Source: Pigmentiphaga litoralis | GTDB taxonomy: Bacteria > Pseudomonadota > Gammaproteobacteria > Burkholderiales > Burkholderiaceae_B | DNA length: 64,000 nt | Assembly: GCF_014651835.1 (NCBI RefSeq) | Contig: NZ_BMXQ01000002.1 | Span: 434,001 to 498,000 of the forward strand | Reading direction: 5' to 3' | Shown here: positions 9,851 through 19,925 of the stretch, piece by piece | How positions within the stretch are numbered: the stretch's first letter is position 1 | Layout of the letters: every line of letters starts with the position of its first letter | Program-made: the position numbers and the translations under genes | Notes under the pieces: generated by a model | Seen by the model: only the letters and a program-made list of their open reading frames with translations | Database searches by the model: none | Told to the model about the DNA's origin: nothing

Positions 9851-10974
9851 CAGAGGCTCCTTGTCACGCGGTTGGCGTCGGCCACCATGCAGGCGGCCAC
9901 GATCTCGTCTTCGCGCTGGATCGCCAGCGCGCCTTCCTTGTCAAGGATCAGCTTCAGGAAGTCCAGCACATTGCGGGCATACAGGGCGGACGCATCCGTA
10001 CCCACCATGGCGGGCAGATTCGTGTAGCCGATCAGGGTCACCCCATGCGCAACGACCACCTCGTCAGGCCGCGACAGCGGGCAGTTGCCACCGCGTTCCA
10101 CTGCAAGGTCGACGATGACCGACCCCGGCTTCATGGCCTTGACCGTGTCTTCGGACACCAGCACGGGTGCGGGCCGGCCCGGTATCAAGGCTGTCGTGAT
10201 GACGATGTCGGCCTGCTTGCACCGCTCGGCCACCAGGCCCGCCTGCCGTGCCATCCACGCCGCGGGCATGGGCCGCGCGTAGCCGCCGACGCCTTGCGCG
10301 ATCTGGCGTTCTTCGTCGGTGTCGAAGGGCACGTCGATGAACTTGGCGCCCAGCGATTCGATCTGTTCCTTGGCGGCGGGCCGGACGTCGGATGCCTCGA
10401 CGACCGCACCAAGCCGCTTGGCCGTGGCGATCGCCTGCAAACCGGCCACGCCCGCGCCAAGCACCACCACGCGCGCGGCCTTGACCGTGCCGGCCGCCGT
10501 CATCAGCATCGGCATGAACCGGCCGTACGCATTGGCAGCCAGCAGCACCGCCTTGTAGCCGGCAATGTTGGCCTGCGAAGACAGCACGTCCAGGCTTTGC
10601 GCGCGCGTGATCCGCGGCGCGGCTTCCAGGGCGAACGCCGTGACGCCCGTTGCGGCCAGTGCCGACAGGCCATCGGTGTCGAAGGGGTTCAACATGCCGA
10701 CCAGCACCTGACCCGGGCGCAGAAGCGCGCGTTCGTCGGCAGAGGGCGCCTGCACCTTGAGCACCACATCGGCCTGGGCATACAGGTCGGCCACCGTTGG
10801 CGCGACCTGCGCGCCGGCCGCACGGTAAGCGTCGTCGAGGTACTGCGATGCCTGCCCGGCGCCCGCCTGGATCAGGACCTGCGCGCCGGAAGCACACAAT
10901 TTCTTGACCGTTTCGGGGGTGGCGGCTACGCGCGTCTCTCCAGACCGGGTTTCGGTCGGGATACCGATCTTCAT
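9850..10974 (-). CDS. pntAA: NAD(P) transhydrogenase subunit alpha part 1
   Basis: 374 residues starting MKIGIPTETRSGETRVA, the standard N-terminus of the NAD-binding dI domain (AlaDH/PNT fold). A Rossmann motif is visible at VVVLGAGVAGLQAIATAKRL. The ATG at 10974 is chosen over the upstream open frame because of this N-terminus and the GAGGAG ribosome binding site eight bases upstream. It binds NAD(H) on the cytoplasmic side and is first in the pnt operon. Confidence 0.96.
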   Translation of the reverse strand: MKIGIPTETRSGETRVAATPETVKKLCASGAQVLIQAGAGQASQYLDDAYRAAGAQVAPTVADLYAQADVVLKVQAPSADERALLRPGQVLVGMLNPFDTDGLSALAATGVTAFALEAAPRITRAQSLDVLSSQANIAGYKAVLLAANAYGRFMPMLMTAAGTVKAARVVVLGAGVAGLQAIATAKRLGAVVEASDVRPAAKEQIESLGAKFIDVPFDTDEERQIAQGVGGYARPMPAAWMARQAGLVAERCKQADIVITTALIPGRPAPVLVSEDTVKAMKPGSVIVDLAVERGGNCPLSRPDEVVVAHGVTLIGYTNLPAMVGTDASALYARNVLDFLKLILDKEGALAIQREDEIVAACMVADANRVTRSL

Positions 10975-11207
10975 GGTGCGGACTCCTCGGGTGGGCGACG
11001 CATCGCAGATGACGCGCCGGTCATTCTTCTTTTTATGCCAGGGCATCCTAGCACGCAGAACACGTTTGCTTACATGCTTTCTTTCCCGCGGCAGGACGGA
11101 AATGTCCTGGTATCCGGTCACCCCTGCAGTTGACTGGTTGTATGATGACCGGGTAAGGTACAGCCTCTTTCAAGCGCCTTTACGCGACCTTCTGCACCAC
11201 CCCCTCC

Positions 11208-11912
11208 ATGACCATTTCCGCACTGCGCAGCAGCAACCTCGTCGAACAATTGAGTCAGGCGCTCACTACCCAGATCGTCTCGGGTGAACGTGTGGCGGGC
11301 AGCCGCTTGCCGACGGAGGAAAAGCTGGCCACCGATTACGGCGTCAGCCGCACCGTGGTGCGCGAGGCCATTTCGCGGCTGAAGTCCGACGGATTGGTGA
11401 TCACGAAGCAGGGCCTGGGCGCCTTCGTGGCCAGTTCGCTGCGGAACACGCCTTTTCGTATCGACGGCGACCGGAAGGACAGCCACAAGCTGGTGCAGGA
11501 AGTGTTTGAGCTGCGTATTGGTGTCGAGACCGAAGCGGCGGCGCTGGCGGCGGAGCGCGGGACTTCCCCGCAGATCAAGGCCATCCGCACGGCACTGAAC
11601 ACGCTCAATCGCGCCAGCGAGATCGGGTCCAACGGCGTGGAAGAAGACCTGCACTTTCACCGTGCAATCGCGCGCGCGGCCAACAACGCGCTGTATGACG
11701 GCTTCGTTGAATTCCTGGAGCGCCACACGCGGGAGCAGCTGTCGATCAGCCGCGTGAACTGTGAGATCGCCGGCTGGTTGCGGGACATCCAGCTGGAACA
11801 CCAGGCGATCTTTGACGCGATCGCCGCCCATGACCCGGCGGCGGCAAGGGTTGCCGCGCACGCGCACCTGCGCAACGGCATGACCCGCCTGCGACGAATC
11901 GAAACGCACTAG
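11208..11912 (+). CDS. FadR-subfamily GntR transcriptional regulator (FCD domain)
   Basis: 234 residues. The N-terminal winged helix-turn-helix contains SRLPTEEKLATDYGVSRTVV and REAISRL (about residues 27-65); the C-terminal all-helical FCD ligand domain has ELRIGVETEAAALAAERG and histidines in HFHRAIARA, consistent with metal-assisted carboxylate binding. Such regulators normally control the adjacent catabolic gene, here the DapA-like aldolase downstream. A possible site, TGGTTGTATGATGACC (11136-11151), has the GGT...ACC symmetry of FadR-type operators, but it is weak. The ligand is unknown. Confidence 0.9.
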   Translation: MTISALRSSNLVEQLSQALTTQIVSGERVAGSRLPTEEKLATDYGVSRTVVREAISRLKSDGLVITKQGLGAFVASSLRNTPFRIDGDRKDSHKLVQEVFELRIGVETEAAALAAERGTSPQIKAIRTALNTLNRASEIGSNGVEEDLHFHRAIARAANNALYDGFVEFLERHTREQLSISRVNCEIAGWLRDIQLEHQAIFDAIAAHDPAAARVAAHAHLRNGMTRLRRIETH

Positions 11913-11916
11913 GGAC

Positions 11917-11983
11917 GGAGCCCCCCGGGGCGCTTCGCGCCTCCCCCAGGGGCGGCACTGGCGGACTGGCAGAGCCAGATCCG
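11917..11983 (-). repeat. Dispersed GC-rich hairpin repeat, copy B
   Basis: Read on the minus strand this is a nearly identical copy of the element at 431-495, with the same GGATCTGGCT opening, CCAGTCCGCCAGTG middle and CCCCTGGGGGAGGCGCG hairpin core. It lies just after the GntR-family gene stop and may act as a terminator or mRNA-stabilising hairpin. Confidence 0.75.
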
Positions 11984-12096
11984 CTGTGCCCTGGGGCTGT
12001 GCTTGCCTAGGTTTGATCTACTCGATTTTTGTTCTTTTTGCTTTAAGCCATTCAACTCTGATCCGCATCGCGTGATCACTTTTTTCGGATGAACCC

Positions 12097-13023
12097 ATGT
12101 CGACGTCTACCCGCCTGGAAGGTGTTCTTGCACCGGTTGTCACGCCCTTCAAACCTGATTACGCGCCCGAAGCATCGCGGTTCGTGAAGCATTGCCAGTG
12201 GCTGCTGGACAGTGGCTGCGCGGGGTTGGCGGTGTTTGGCACGAATAGTGAAGCGAACTCGTTGTCGGTCAATGAAAAGACCGCGTTGCTGGATGCGCTG
12301 GTGGGCTCGGGCGTGCCTGCGCAGACGCTGATGCCCGGCACCGGCGCGTCGAGCCTGACGGACGCCATTACCATGACGGCGCATGCCGCCAAGCTCGGTT
12401 GCGGTGGCGTGCTGATGCTGCCGCCCTTCTTCTACAAGGGCGTGTCCGACGAAGGCCTGTTCCGCTACTACAGCACCGTGATCGAAACGGTGGCGAGCGA
12501 TGCGCTGCAGGTCTACCTGTATCACATCCCCCCGGTTTCGCAGGTCGGCATCTCGCTCAAGCTGGTCGAGCGTCTGCTCAAGGCCTACCCCAAGAACATT
12601 GCCGGCCTGAAGGATTCGTCGGGCGACTGGAGCAACACCAAGGCGCTGCTGGACGAGTTCTCCAAGTCGGGCTTTGACGTGTTCGCCGGCAGCGAAGTGT
12701 TTCTGCTTGAGAACATGCGTCATGGCGGCAAGGGCTGCATCACGGCCACGGGCAACGTCAATCCGGGTGCGATTGCCAACGTGTACCGCAACTGGCAGAC
12801 GGCCGAAGCCGACGCGCTCCAGCAAGGCATTACCTCAACGCGCGAACTGGTCCAGAAGTACTCGATGATACCGGCGCTCAAGGCCATCATTGCCGACTTC
12901 TCGGGCGACTCGGCATGGCGCACCGTGCGTCCGCCGCTGGTCGAACTGCCTGGCGATCAGGAAGCCGACATGCTGGCCAAGCTCAAGGCAACGGGCTTCA
13001 CGATGCCTGGCCTGCGCGCCTGA
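12097..13023 (+). CDS. DapA/DHDPS-family class I aldolase
   Basis: 308 residues with the (beta/alpha)8 DHDPS fold: G-x-N-S-E near residues 49-53 (GTNSEANSL), the YLYHIPP tyrosine at Y142 and the Schiff-base lysine K172 in GLKDSSGD. This family includes dihydrodipicolinate synthase but also many sugar-acid and 4-hydroxy-oxoglutarate-type aldolases. The separate location next to a FadR-type regulator, away from lysine genes, suggests a catabolic enzyme rather than DapA itself. The substrate cannot be read from the sequence. Confidence 0.9.
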   Translation: MSTSTRLEGVLAPVVTPFKPDYAPEASRFVKHCQWLLDSGCAGLAVFGTNSEANSLSVNEKTALLDALVGSGVPAQTLMPGTGASSLTDAITMTAHAAKLGCGGVLMLPPFFYKGVSDEGLFRYYSTVIETVASDALQVYLYHIPPVSQVGISLKLVERLLKAYPKNIAGLKDSSGDWSNTKALLDEFSKSGFDVFAGSEVFLLENMRHGGKGCITATGNVNPGAIANVYRNWQTAEADALQQGITSTRELVQKYSMIPALKAIIADFSGDSAWRTVRPPLVELPGDQEADMLAKLKATGFTMPGLRA

Positions 13024-13198
13024 GAGCTGGTCGCAAATGGCGTGACGATGCAGGGGTGACTCGCAGCCGTCCCGCCGCAGTCCCGCATACCTCTGCGGGA
13101 CTGCCCAGCGTCCATCCGCACTGACGCTGGGCCTGACAGCGTATCGAGCGCACCCCGCCCGGTACGCCGTCCGTTCCCGGGTGAAGTAAAATCCCCGG

Positions 13199-13756
13199 AT
13201 GAACTTGAACGACACCCACGTCTGGACGCCTCGCGCCACCGTTGCTGCCGTGATCGAGCGTGACGGCGCCTTCCTGATGGTCGAAGAAGACACCGAAGAC
13301 GGTGTGCGGCTGAATCAGCCTGCTGGTCACCTTGAACCCGGCGAGTCCCTTGCCGCGGCGGCCATCCGCGAAACCCTCGAAGAAACCGCGCATGTGCTGC
13401 AGCCTGTCGGTCTGCTCGGCACCTATTTGTGGCGCACGGGGGGTGACAATGCGCGCAATGGCACCACATATCTACGGTTCGCGTTCGTTGGCACCGTGGG
13501 CGAGCCCGATCCCAGCCGGAAGCTGGATGTCGGCATTCGCCGCGCGCTGTGGATGACGGCCGATGCGCTGCGGGCCTGTCCGGCCCTGCATCGCAGTCCG
13601 CTGGTCATGCAGTGCGTGGACCACTACCTGGCCGGTCGTGCCAGCGGCAAAGGCTGGATTCCGCTGACGGCGCTCCATACTCATTCGTCCGTTTCCGATG
13701 CAGTCGTTTCCGATGCGCCGGTGCCGGATGCATCCGACGCCGGGTCCGACCGGTAA
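13199..13756 (+). CDS. nudJ: NUDIX hydrolase, NudJ-like
   Basis: 185 residues. The NUDIX box is GHLEPGESLAAAAIRETLEE (residues 44-63), matching G-x5-E-x7-REUxEE. The surrounding NQPAGHLEPGESL and LGTYLW segments resemble NudJ, which hydrolyses HMP-PP and nucleoside di/triphosphates. It lies 27 bp upstream of mnmA on the same strand, the common nudJ(ymfB)-mnmA arrangement of proteobacteria. The C-terminal 30 residues are a Val/Ala/Asp-rich tail with VVSDAPVPDAS-like repeats not needed for the fold. Confidence 0.9.
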   Translation: MNLNDTHVWTPRATVAAVIERDGAFLMVEEDTEDGVRLNQPAGHLEPGESLAAAAIRETLEETAHVLQPVGLLGTYLWRTGGDNARNGTTYLRFAFVGTVGEPDPSRKLDVGIRRALWMTADALRACPALHRSPLVMQCVDHYLAGRASGKGWIPLTALHTHSSVSDAVVSDAPVPDASDAGSDR

Positions 13757-13783
13757 TTTCACTCGCAGCATTGGCAATTCATC

Positions 13784-14896
13784 ATGGCAAACAAGGGTCG
13801 TATCGTCGTTGGCATGTCCGGGGGAGTCGATTCCTCGGTCAGCGCGTGGCTGCTCAAGCAGCAAGGCTACGAGGTGGTCGGCCTGTTCATGAAGAATTGG
13901 GAAGATGACGACGACTCCGAATACTGCTCGACCCGGCAGGATTGGCTGGATGCGGTCAGTGTGGCCGACATGATCGGCGTCGATATCGAAGCCGTGAACT
14001 TCGCAGCCGAATACAAGGACCGGGTGTTCGCGGAATTCCTGACGGAGTATTCCGCGGGCCGGACCCCCAATCCCGACGTGCTGTGCAACGCCGAGATCAA
14101 ATTCAAGGCCTTCCTGGACCACGCCATGGCGCTGGGCGCCGAACAGATCGCCACCGGCCATTACGCCCGTGTGCGACAGGTCACGGACGGCCCGGACGCG
14201 GGCCGCTTCCAGTTGCTGAAGGCGCTGGACGCCAGCAAGGACCAGAGCTATTTCCTGCATCGGCTGAATCAGCAGCAGCTGTCCCGGACGGTGTTTCCAC
14301 TAGGCGAGATCCCTAAGACCGAAGTGCGCCGTATCGCGCATGAACAGGGTCTGTCGAATGCGGCAAAGAAGGACTCGACCGGCATCTGCTTCATTGGCGA
14401 GCGGCCGTTCCGCGACTTCCTGAACCGCTATCTGCCCACCAAGCCGGGTCCCATCAAGACGCCCGAAGGCGATCTGATCGGTGAACACGTCGGCCTGTCG
14501 TTCTACACGCTGGGCCAGCGCAAGGGGCTGGGCATTGGCGGCGTGAAAGGCAAGCAGCATGATGACGGCACCAGCGACGCCTGGTACGTGGCACGCAAGG
14601 ACATCCCGAGCAACACGCTGTACGTGGTGCAGGGGCATGATCACCCGTGGCTGCTGAGCCGTTCCTTGCAGGCGCAGAACGCGTCGTGGGTGGCGGGCGA
14701 TGCACCAGGGCTGGCGAATCAATACGGATCCAAGACCCGCTACCGCCAAAGCGACTCGCCGGCCATATTGAACGCAGCCAGCGGCGCCGAATTCGCCCTC
14801 GACTTCTCAGCCGCGCAGTGGGCCGTCACGCCAGGCCAATCGGCCGTGCTGTACGACGGCGACGTCTGCCTGGGCGGCGGCATCATCGCGTCCTGA
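13784..14896 (+). CDS. mnmA: tRNA-specific 2-thiouridylase MnmA
   Basis: 370 residues. The PP-loop [10 protein letters not shown] is at the N-terminus, the first catalytic cysteine in [12 protein letters not shown] and the second in [12 protein letters not shown]. It makes the 2-thio group of U34 in tRNA Lys, Glu and Gln, taking sulfur from the Tus relay. Length and motif order are typical of the family. It probably forms a two-gene unit with the upstream NUDIX gene. Confidence 0.97.
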   Translation: MANKGRIVVGMSGGVDSSVSAWLLKQQGYEVVGLFMKNWEDDDDSEYCSTRQDWLDAVSVADMIGVDIEAVNFAAEYKDRVFAEFLTEYSAGRTPNPDVLCNAEIKFKAFLDHAMALGAEQIATGHYARVRQVTDGPDAGRFQLLKALDASKDQSYFLHRLNQQQLSRTVFPLGEIPKTEVRRIAHEQGLSNAAKKDSTGICFIGERPFRDFLNRYLPTKPGPIKTPEGDLIGEHVGLSFYTLGQRKGLGIGGVKGKQHDDGTSDAWYVARKDIPSNTLYVVQGHDHPWLLSRSLQAQNASWVAGDAPGLANQYGSKTRYRQSDSPAILNAASGAEFALDFSAAQWAVTPGQSAVLYDGDVCLGGGIIAS

Positions 14897-14995
14897 GCGC
14901 GTACTGAGCGCATTGAGCAGCAACGCCAACGCCAGTGCCCCAAGCCGGCAGCATCGCAGACCCTAGCCGCCGTCACAACCTATCCAGGACACCGC

Positions 14996-15060
14996 CGATC
15001 CGGCTTTGCCGGTCCGCTGGTGTCGCCCCTGGGGGAGGCGCGAAGCGCCCAGGGGGGGGC
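14996..15060 (+). repeat. Dispersed GC-rich hairpin repeat, copy C
   Basis: Third copy of the element: GATCCGGCTTTGCCGGTCCGCTGG, then CCCCTGGGGGAGGCGCG, then the GCGCCC hairpin partner and a G8 run. It is arranged head to tail with copy D in the convergent gap between mnmA and the glutamate-synthase-like gene. Confidence 0.75.
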
Positions 15061-15066
15061 AGACCC

Positions 15067-15126
15067 TCGGCTTCGCCGGTCCGCTGGTGTCGCCCTTGGG
15101 GGAGGCGCGCAGCGTCCGGGGGGGAC
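15067..15126 (+). repeat. Dispersed GC-rich hairpin repeat, copy D
   Basis: Fourth copy, directly after copy C and in the same orientation, with CTCGGCTTCGCCGGTCCGCT and CTTGGGGGAGGCGCG. The tandem pair forms a ~130-bp GC block between two convergent genes. Confidence 0.75.
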
Positions 15127-15130
15127 TCCC

Positions 15131-16825
15131 TTATGCGCTCATCTTCTCCACCACGGCTTCGCTCACCGTCTGCTTGGGCTGACCGGTGCCGCTGCGCTCA
15201 CCCGCACCCGTACCCGTCTCCGGCTTGACTGGCTCGAACGAATTGGCCTGCGCCATCGGCCAGAAGGTCCGGTACACGGCATAGTCGACATCGCCGTCCA
15301 GCAGTTCACCCGGCTTCAGGAACGGGAACAGACCGGCCAGCAGCTTGACCTCATTGCCCGACAGCCGCCGCACGATGTGCTCCGGCCCCAGCTTGTTCGG
15401 ATGCGGCAGTCCGGCGGCGGACACCAGTTCGGACAGTGCCCGCAGCGTGTTCCGGTGAAAGTTGTAGACCCGTTCGCCCTTGTCGGGCACGACGATGGCG
15501 CGCTGGCGCACCGGGTCTTGCGTGGTGACGCCCGTCGGGCAGGTGCCCGTGTGGCAGGTCTGCGCCTGGATGCACCCCACCGCAAACATGAAGCCGCGCG
15601 CGCTGTTGCACCAGTCGGCGCCCATGGACATGGTCCGCGCAATGTCGAACGCAGTAATGATCTTGCCGGATGCGCCCAGCTTGATGCGGTCGCGCAGCCG
15701 CGTTCCCACCAGGGTGTTGTGAACCAGGAGGAGGGCGTCCTGCAGTGGCACGCCGACATGGTCGGTGAATTCCACGGGCGCCGCGCCCGTGCCGCCCTCG
15801 GCCCCGTCCACGACGATAAAGTCCGGCGTGATGCCGGTTTCCAGCATCGCCTTGACGATGGCGAACCATTCCCACGGGTGGCCCAGGCACAGCTTGAAGC
15901 CAACCGGCTTGCCGCCCGACAGGGTGCGCAGGCGCTTGACGAACTGCATCAGCCCGATCGGCGTGCTGAATTCCCCATGCGCCGACGGTGAGTTGCAGTC
16001 CACACCCACCAGCACGCCGCGTGCTTCGGCGATCTCGGCCGTGACCTTGCTGCCCGGCAGGATGCCGCCATGGCCCGGCTTGGCGCCTTGTGACAGCTTG
16101 ATCTCGATCATGCGCACGTTGGGCTGCGTGGCGTTGCGCATGAAGGCTTCTTCATTGAAGCGTCCTTCGGCGTCGCGGCAGCCGAAATAGCCGGAGCCAA
16201 TGTTCCAGATCAGGTCGCCGCCCGGTTTGCGGTGGTAGCTGCTGATGCCGCCTTCGCCAGTGTCATGCGCAAAATTGCCTTTCTTGGCGCCGGTGTTCAG
16301 CGCCAGCACGGCGTTGGCCGACAGCGAGCCGAAACTCATCGCCGAAATATTGAAGATCGACGCGTTGTAGGGTTGCGTACAGTCCGGCCCGCCCACCGTC
16401 ACGCGGAAGTCGAAGTTTTCGATATGCACCGGCGCCATCGAATGGTTGATCCATTCGTAGCGGGTGTTGTAGACGTCTTCCTGGGTGCCGAACGGACGCT
16501 TGTCCAGTTCCTGCTTGGCCCGCTGATAGACGATCGACCGCTGGTTGCGCGAGAACGGTTGCGCATTGGTGTCGTCTTCCAGGAAGTACTGACGCACTTC
16601 GGGGCGCACCAGTTCGAACAGGAAGCGCAGGTTGCCGATGATGGGGTAGTTGCGCAGGATGGCGTGCTGCCGCTGGCGCAGGTCAAAGATGCCGACGGCG
16701 ACCAGGAGGGCGCAGATCAGGGCGGCCATTGCCCAGCCGGGCCGTTCGAACGCGATGGCGCCAAAAACGAGGGTGCCAAGAACGGAGAGCCAGAGCGTGG
16801 CGTATCGGGGAGCAAACCAGGCCAT
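15131..16825 (-). CDS. FMN-binding glutamate synthase family protein
   Basis: 564 residues. Two N-terminal membrane helices (about 8-45) precede the alpha-subunit-like FMN/Fe-S domain with SAMSFGSLSANAV-like and GGTGAAP segments and a CHTGTCPTGV cysteine cluster. It resembles the glutamate synthase central region but lacks the glutamine amidotransferase domain, as in the YtfN/archaeal-type single-chain family. The ATG at 16825 is chosen because AGGAAG lies five bases upstream; an in-frame GTG two codons earlier is less likely. The physiological substrate is not established. Confidence 0.88.
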   Translation of the reverse strand: MAWFAPRYATLWLSVLGTLVFGAIAFERPGWAMAALICALLVAVGIFDLRQRQHAILRNYPIIGNLRFLFELVRPEVRQYFLEDDTNAQPFSRNQRSIVYQRAKQELDKRPFGTQEDVYNTRYEWINHSMAPVHIENFDFRVTVGGPDCTQPYNASIFNISAMSFGSLSANAVLALNTGAKKGNFAHDTGEGGISSYHRKPGGDLIWNIGSGYFGCRDAEGRFNEEAFMRNATQPNVRMIEIKLSQGAKPGHGGILPGSKVTAEIAEARGVLVGVDCNSPSAHGEFSTPIGLMQFVKRLRTLSGGKPVGFKLCLGHPWEWFAIVKAMLETGITPDFIVVDGAEGGTGAAPVEFTDHVGVPLQDALLLVHNTLVGTRLRDRIKLGASGKIITAFDIARTMSMGADWCNSARGFMFAVGCIQAQTCHTGTCPTGVTTQDPVRQRAIVVPDKGERVYNFHRNTLRALSELVSAAGLPHPNKLGPEHIVRRLSGNEVKLLAGLFPFLKPGELLDGDVDYAVYRTFWPMAQANSFEPVKPETGTGAGERSGTGQPKQTVSEAVVEKMSA

Positions 16826-16939
16826 GCACACTTCCTTGGGTCAGCGAATCAGCCGACTAGGATAGCAGCGCGCGATCACCGGAAGATGAACGCCCGGACG
16901 AACCTGGCTATATGAGGAAAGACCTTCAGCCGCAACCCG

Positions 16940-17554
16940 TCACGCCACAGGCGGGCGTGTATCCATGAACGACGGACGCTGGCTCAGCTTGTCGAGCAGG
17001 CGTGCCAGATTCAGGTGGCGGCTGCGCCAGTCCAGGTCCGGAAAACGGAAATCCAGATAGCCCAGCGCGCACCCGGTAGCCACGTCGGCCAAGGTGTAGT
17101 TGTTGCCGACACAGAAGGGCTTTTCGGCCAGGCCGTTGGCCATGGCGTCGAGCGATGCGCGGATCTTGCCGTGCTGGCGGGCGATCCAGGTGGCGCTGCG
17201 CAAGGATGGGTCGCGCTGCGTGTATTCGGCGCGGATCAGGATGGCGGCGTCGAGCAGGCCGTCGGCCAGCGCTTCCCAGCATTTGACTTCGGCGCGCTCG
17301 CGGCCCGACTGGGGCAGCAGGCGGCAGACCGGGCTCATGGTGTCCAGGTACTCGGCAATGACACGCGAGTCGAACACGGCGCCAGCGTCTTCCATGACCA
17401 GGCACGGGACCTTGCCGAGCGGGTTGGAATCCTGGATACGCGTATCAGGGGCCCATACATCTTCCAGCTCGAACTGGTAGTCGAGTTTTTTCTCGGCCAT
17501 CACGATCCGCACTTTGCGAACGAAGGGGCTGGCCAGGGAACCGATCAGTTTCAT
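16940..17554 (-). CDS. Glutathione S-transferase family protein
   Basis: 204 residues starting MKLIGSLASPFVRKVRIVMA, the thioredoxin-like N-terminal domain of GSTs with the SPFVRKV active-site region. The cis-Pro/ED region KVPCLVMEDAGAVFDSR and the helical C-terminal domain NNYTLADVATGCALGYLD follow. It probably conjugates glutathione to electrophiles in the cytoplasm. The open frame continues upstream, but the ATG at 17554 gives the canonical N-terminus. It is divergent from purB with back-to-back extended -10 promoters. Confidence 0.92.
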   Translation of the reverse strand: MKLIGSLASPFVRKVRIVMAEKKLDYQFELEDVWAPDTRIQDSNPLGKVPCLVMEDAGAVFDSRVIAEYLDTMSPVCRLLPQSGRERAEVKCWEALADGLLDAAILIRAEYTQRDPSLRSATWIARQHGKIRASLDAMANGLAEKPFCVGNNYTLADVATGCALGYLDFRFPDLDWRSRHLNLARLLDKLSQRPSFMDTRPPVA

Positions 17555-17652
17555 AGTGCAGCAGATCAGAAAAAAGATGATAAAAGGGACGACTGAATAC
17601 GTGTCCGCACGCGTGTTTGCATGGACCTTGAACACAGCTCAAACGGGCGCCG

Positions 17653-17661
17653 AGTATATCA
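17653..17661 (-). promoter_or_regulatory. Extended -10 promoter for the GST gene
   Basis: The minus strand reads TGATATACT, an extended -10 (TGnTATACT) about 100 bp upstream of the GST start. No good -35 is visible, as expected for an extended -10 promoter. Confidence 0.45.
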
Positions 17662-17680
17662 TCCGGCATGTATCCCATGA

Positions 17681-19096
<1,416 letters not shown>

Positions 19097-19255
19097 CGGG
19101 GTTTCGGCAGGTGGCTCACGGCCTTCTTTCACGGTAGGCTTGAGCCCTGCTGTGGGTAATCACTCCGCAGCCTGTCGATGTCCTGATTTGGTTTGCTGCT
19201 ATCCGTTCACGCCATCTTTCTCGCGTTCCCGCTAGCTTTCTCTGGAGTTTCCCGC

Positions 19256-19714
19256 ATGAAGAATCTGTCTCGTGTGCTGCTGGTGGCCTGTACGGTCGCC
19301 GCGCCGATGCTCTATTCCGCAACCGCGGCTGCTCAATTTGCCAAACCTGAAGACGCCATCGATTACCGCCAGTCGGCGCTGACCATCATGGGCACGCACT
19401 TTGGCCGCATCGGGGCCATCGTCAAGGGCGAACGCCCGTTCGACGCTGCCACGGTGCAGGCGGACGCCGCCCTCGTGGCGTCCATGTCCAAGCTGCCGTG
19501 GGCTGCGTTTGGCCCGGGCACGCAGGGCGGCAAGGCTCGGCCTGAAGTCTGGTCCGACAACGCCAAGTTCGTGCAAGCGTCGCAGCGTCTGGACGGCGAC
19601 GTCGCCAAGCTCCAGACCGCCGCGCAATCGGGCGACATCGCCCAGATTCGCACGGCCTTCGGCGCAGTCGGCGCCAGCTGCAAGAACTGCCACGACAGCT
19701 TCCGCGCCCGTTGA
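19256..19714 (+). CDS. Class II cytochrome c (cytochrome c')
   Basis: 152 residues. A signal peptide ends near AATAAAQ, so the mature protein is periplasmic. The rest is a four-helix bundle with the heme-attachment motif CKNCH near the C-terminus, the position diagnostic of class II cytochromes. The ATG at 19256 is used because it starts a good Sec signal (MKNLSRVLL...) after a GGAG site. Cytochromes c' bind NO or O2 or pass electrons; a cytochrome b561-like gene nearby (21851-22534) is a frequent partner. Confidence 0.92.
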   Translation: MKNLSRVLLVACTVAAPMLYSATAAAQFAKPEDAIDYRQSALTIMGTHFGRIGAIVKGERPFDAATVQADAALVASMSKLPWAAFGPGTQGGKARPEVWSDNAKFVQASQRLDGDVAKLQTAAQSGDIAQIRTAFGAVGASCKNCHDSFRAR

Positions 19715-19847
19715 TTTCCGAGGGCTTCGACGCAAGTGCAGCGATGCGGTAGAACCCGCGTGGTTGCTGGGTTATTCGCACGTTTGCGGGCAGTCTGATC
19801 GCCTGTAATCGATCGCAATACCTTTGAAGCGCTTTTGGGCGCCTGTT

Positions 19848-19882
19848 GCAAAAAAAGCCGGATGATTTCTGGCTTTTTTTGC
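19848..19882 (+). terminator. Intrinsic terminator after cytochrome c' gene
   Basis: A perfect 12-bp stem, GCAAAAAAAGCC and GGCTTTTTTTGC, with an 11-nt loop and a U7 run inside the second arm. It works in principle in both directions and separates the cytochrome gene from the DUF3300 gene. Confidence 0.85.
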
Positions 19883-19925
19883 GCCCCGGCGGTCGAATGG
19901 GATATCCCTTCAAGGAGGAGCCATC

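Noticed and set aside
11136-11159. TTGACT (11130-11135) with TAAGGT as a promoter for the GntR regulator
   Set aside because: Only the -35 is good; the -10 matches three of six bases, and TATGAT nearby has no -35 at a proper distance.
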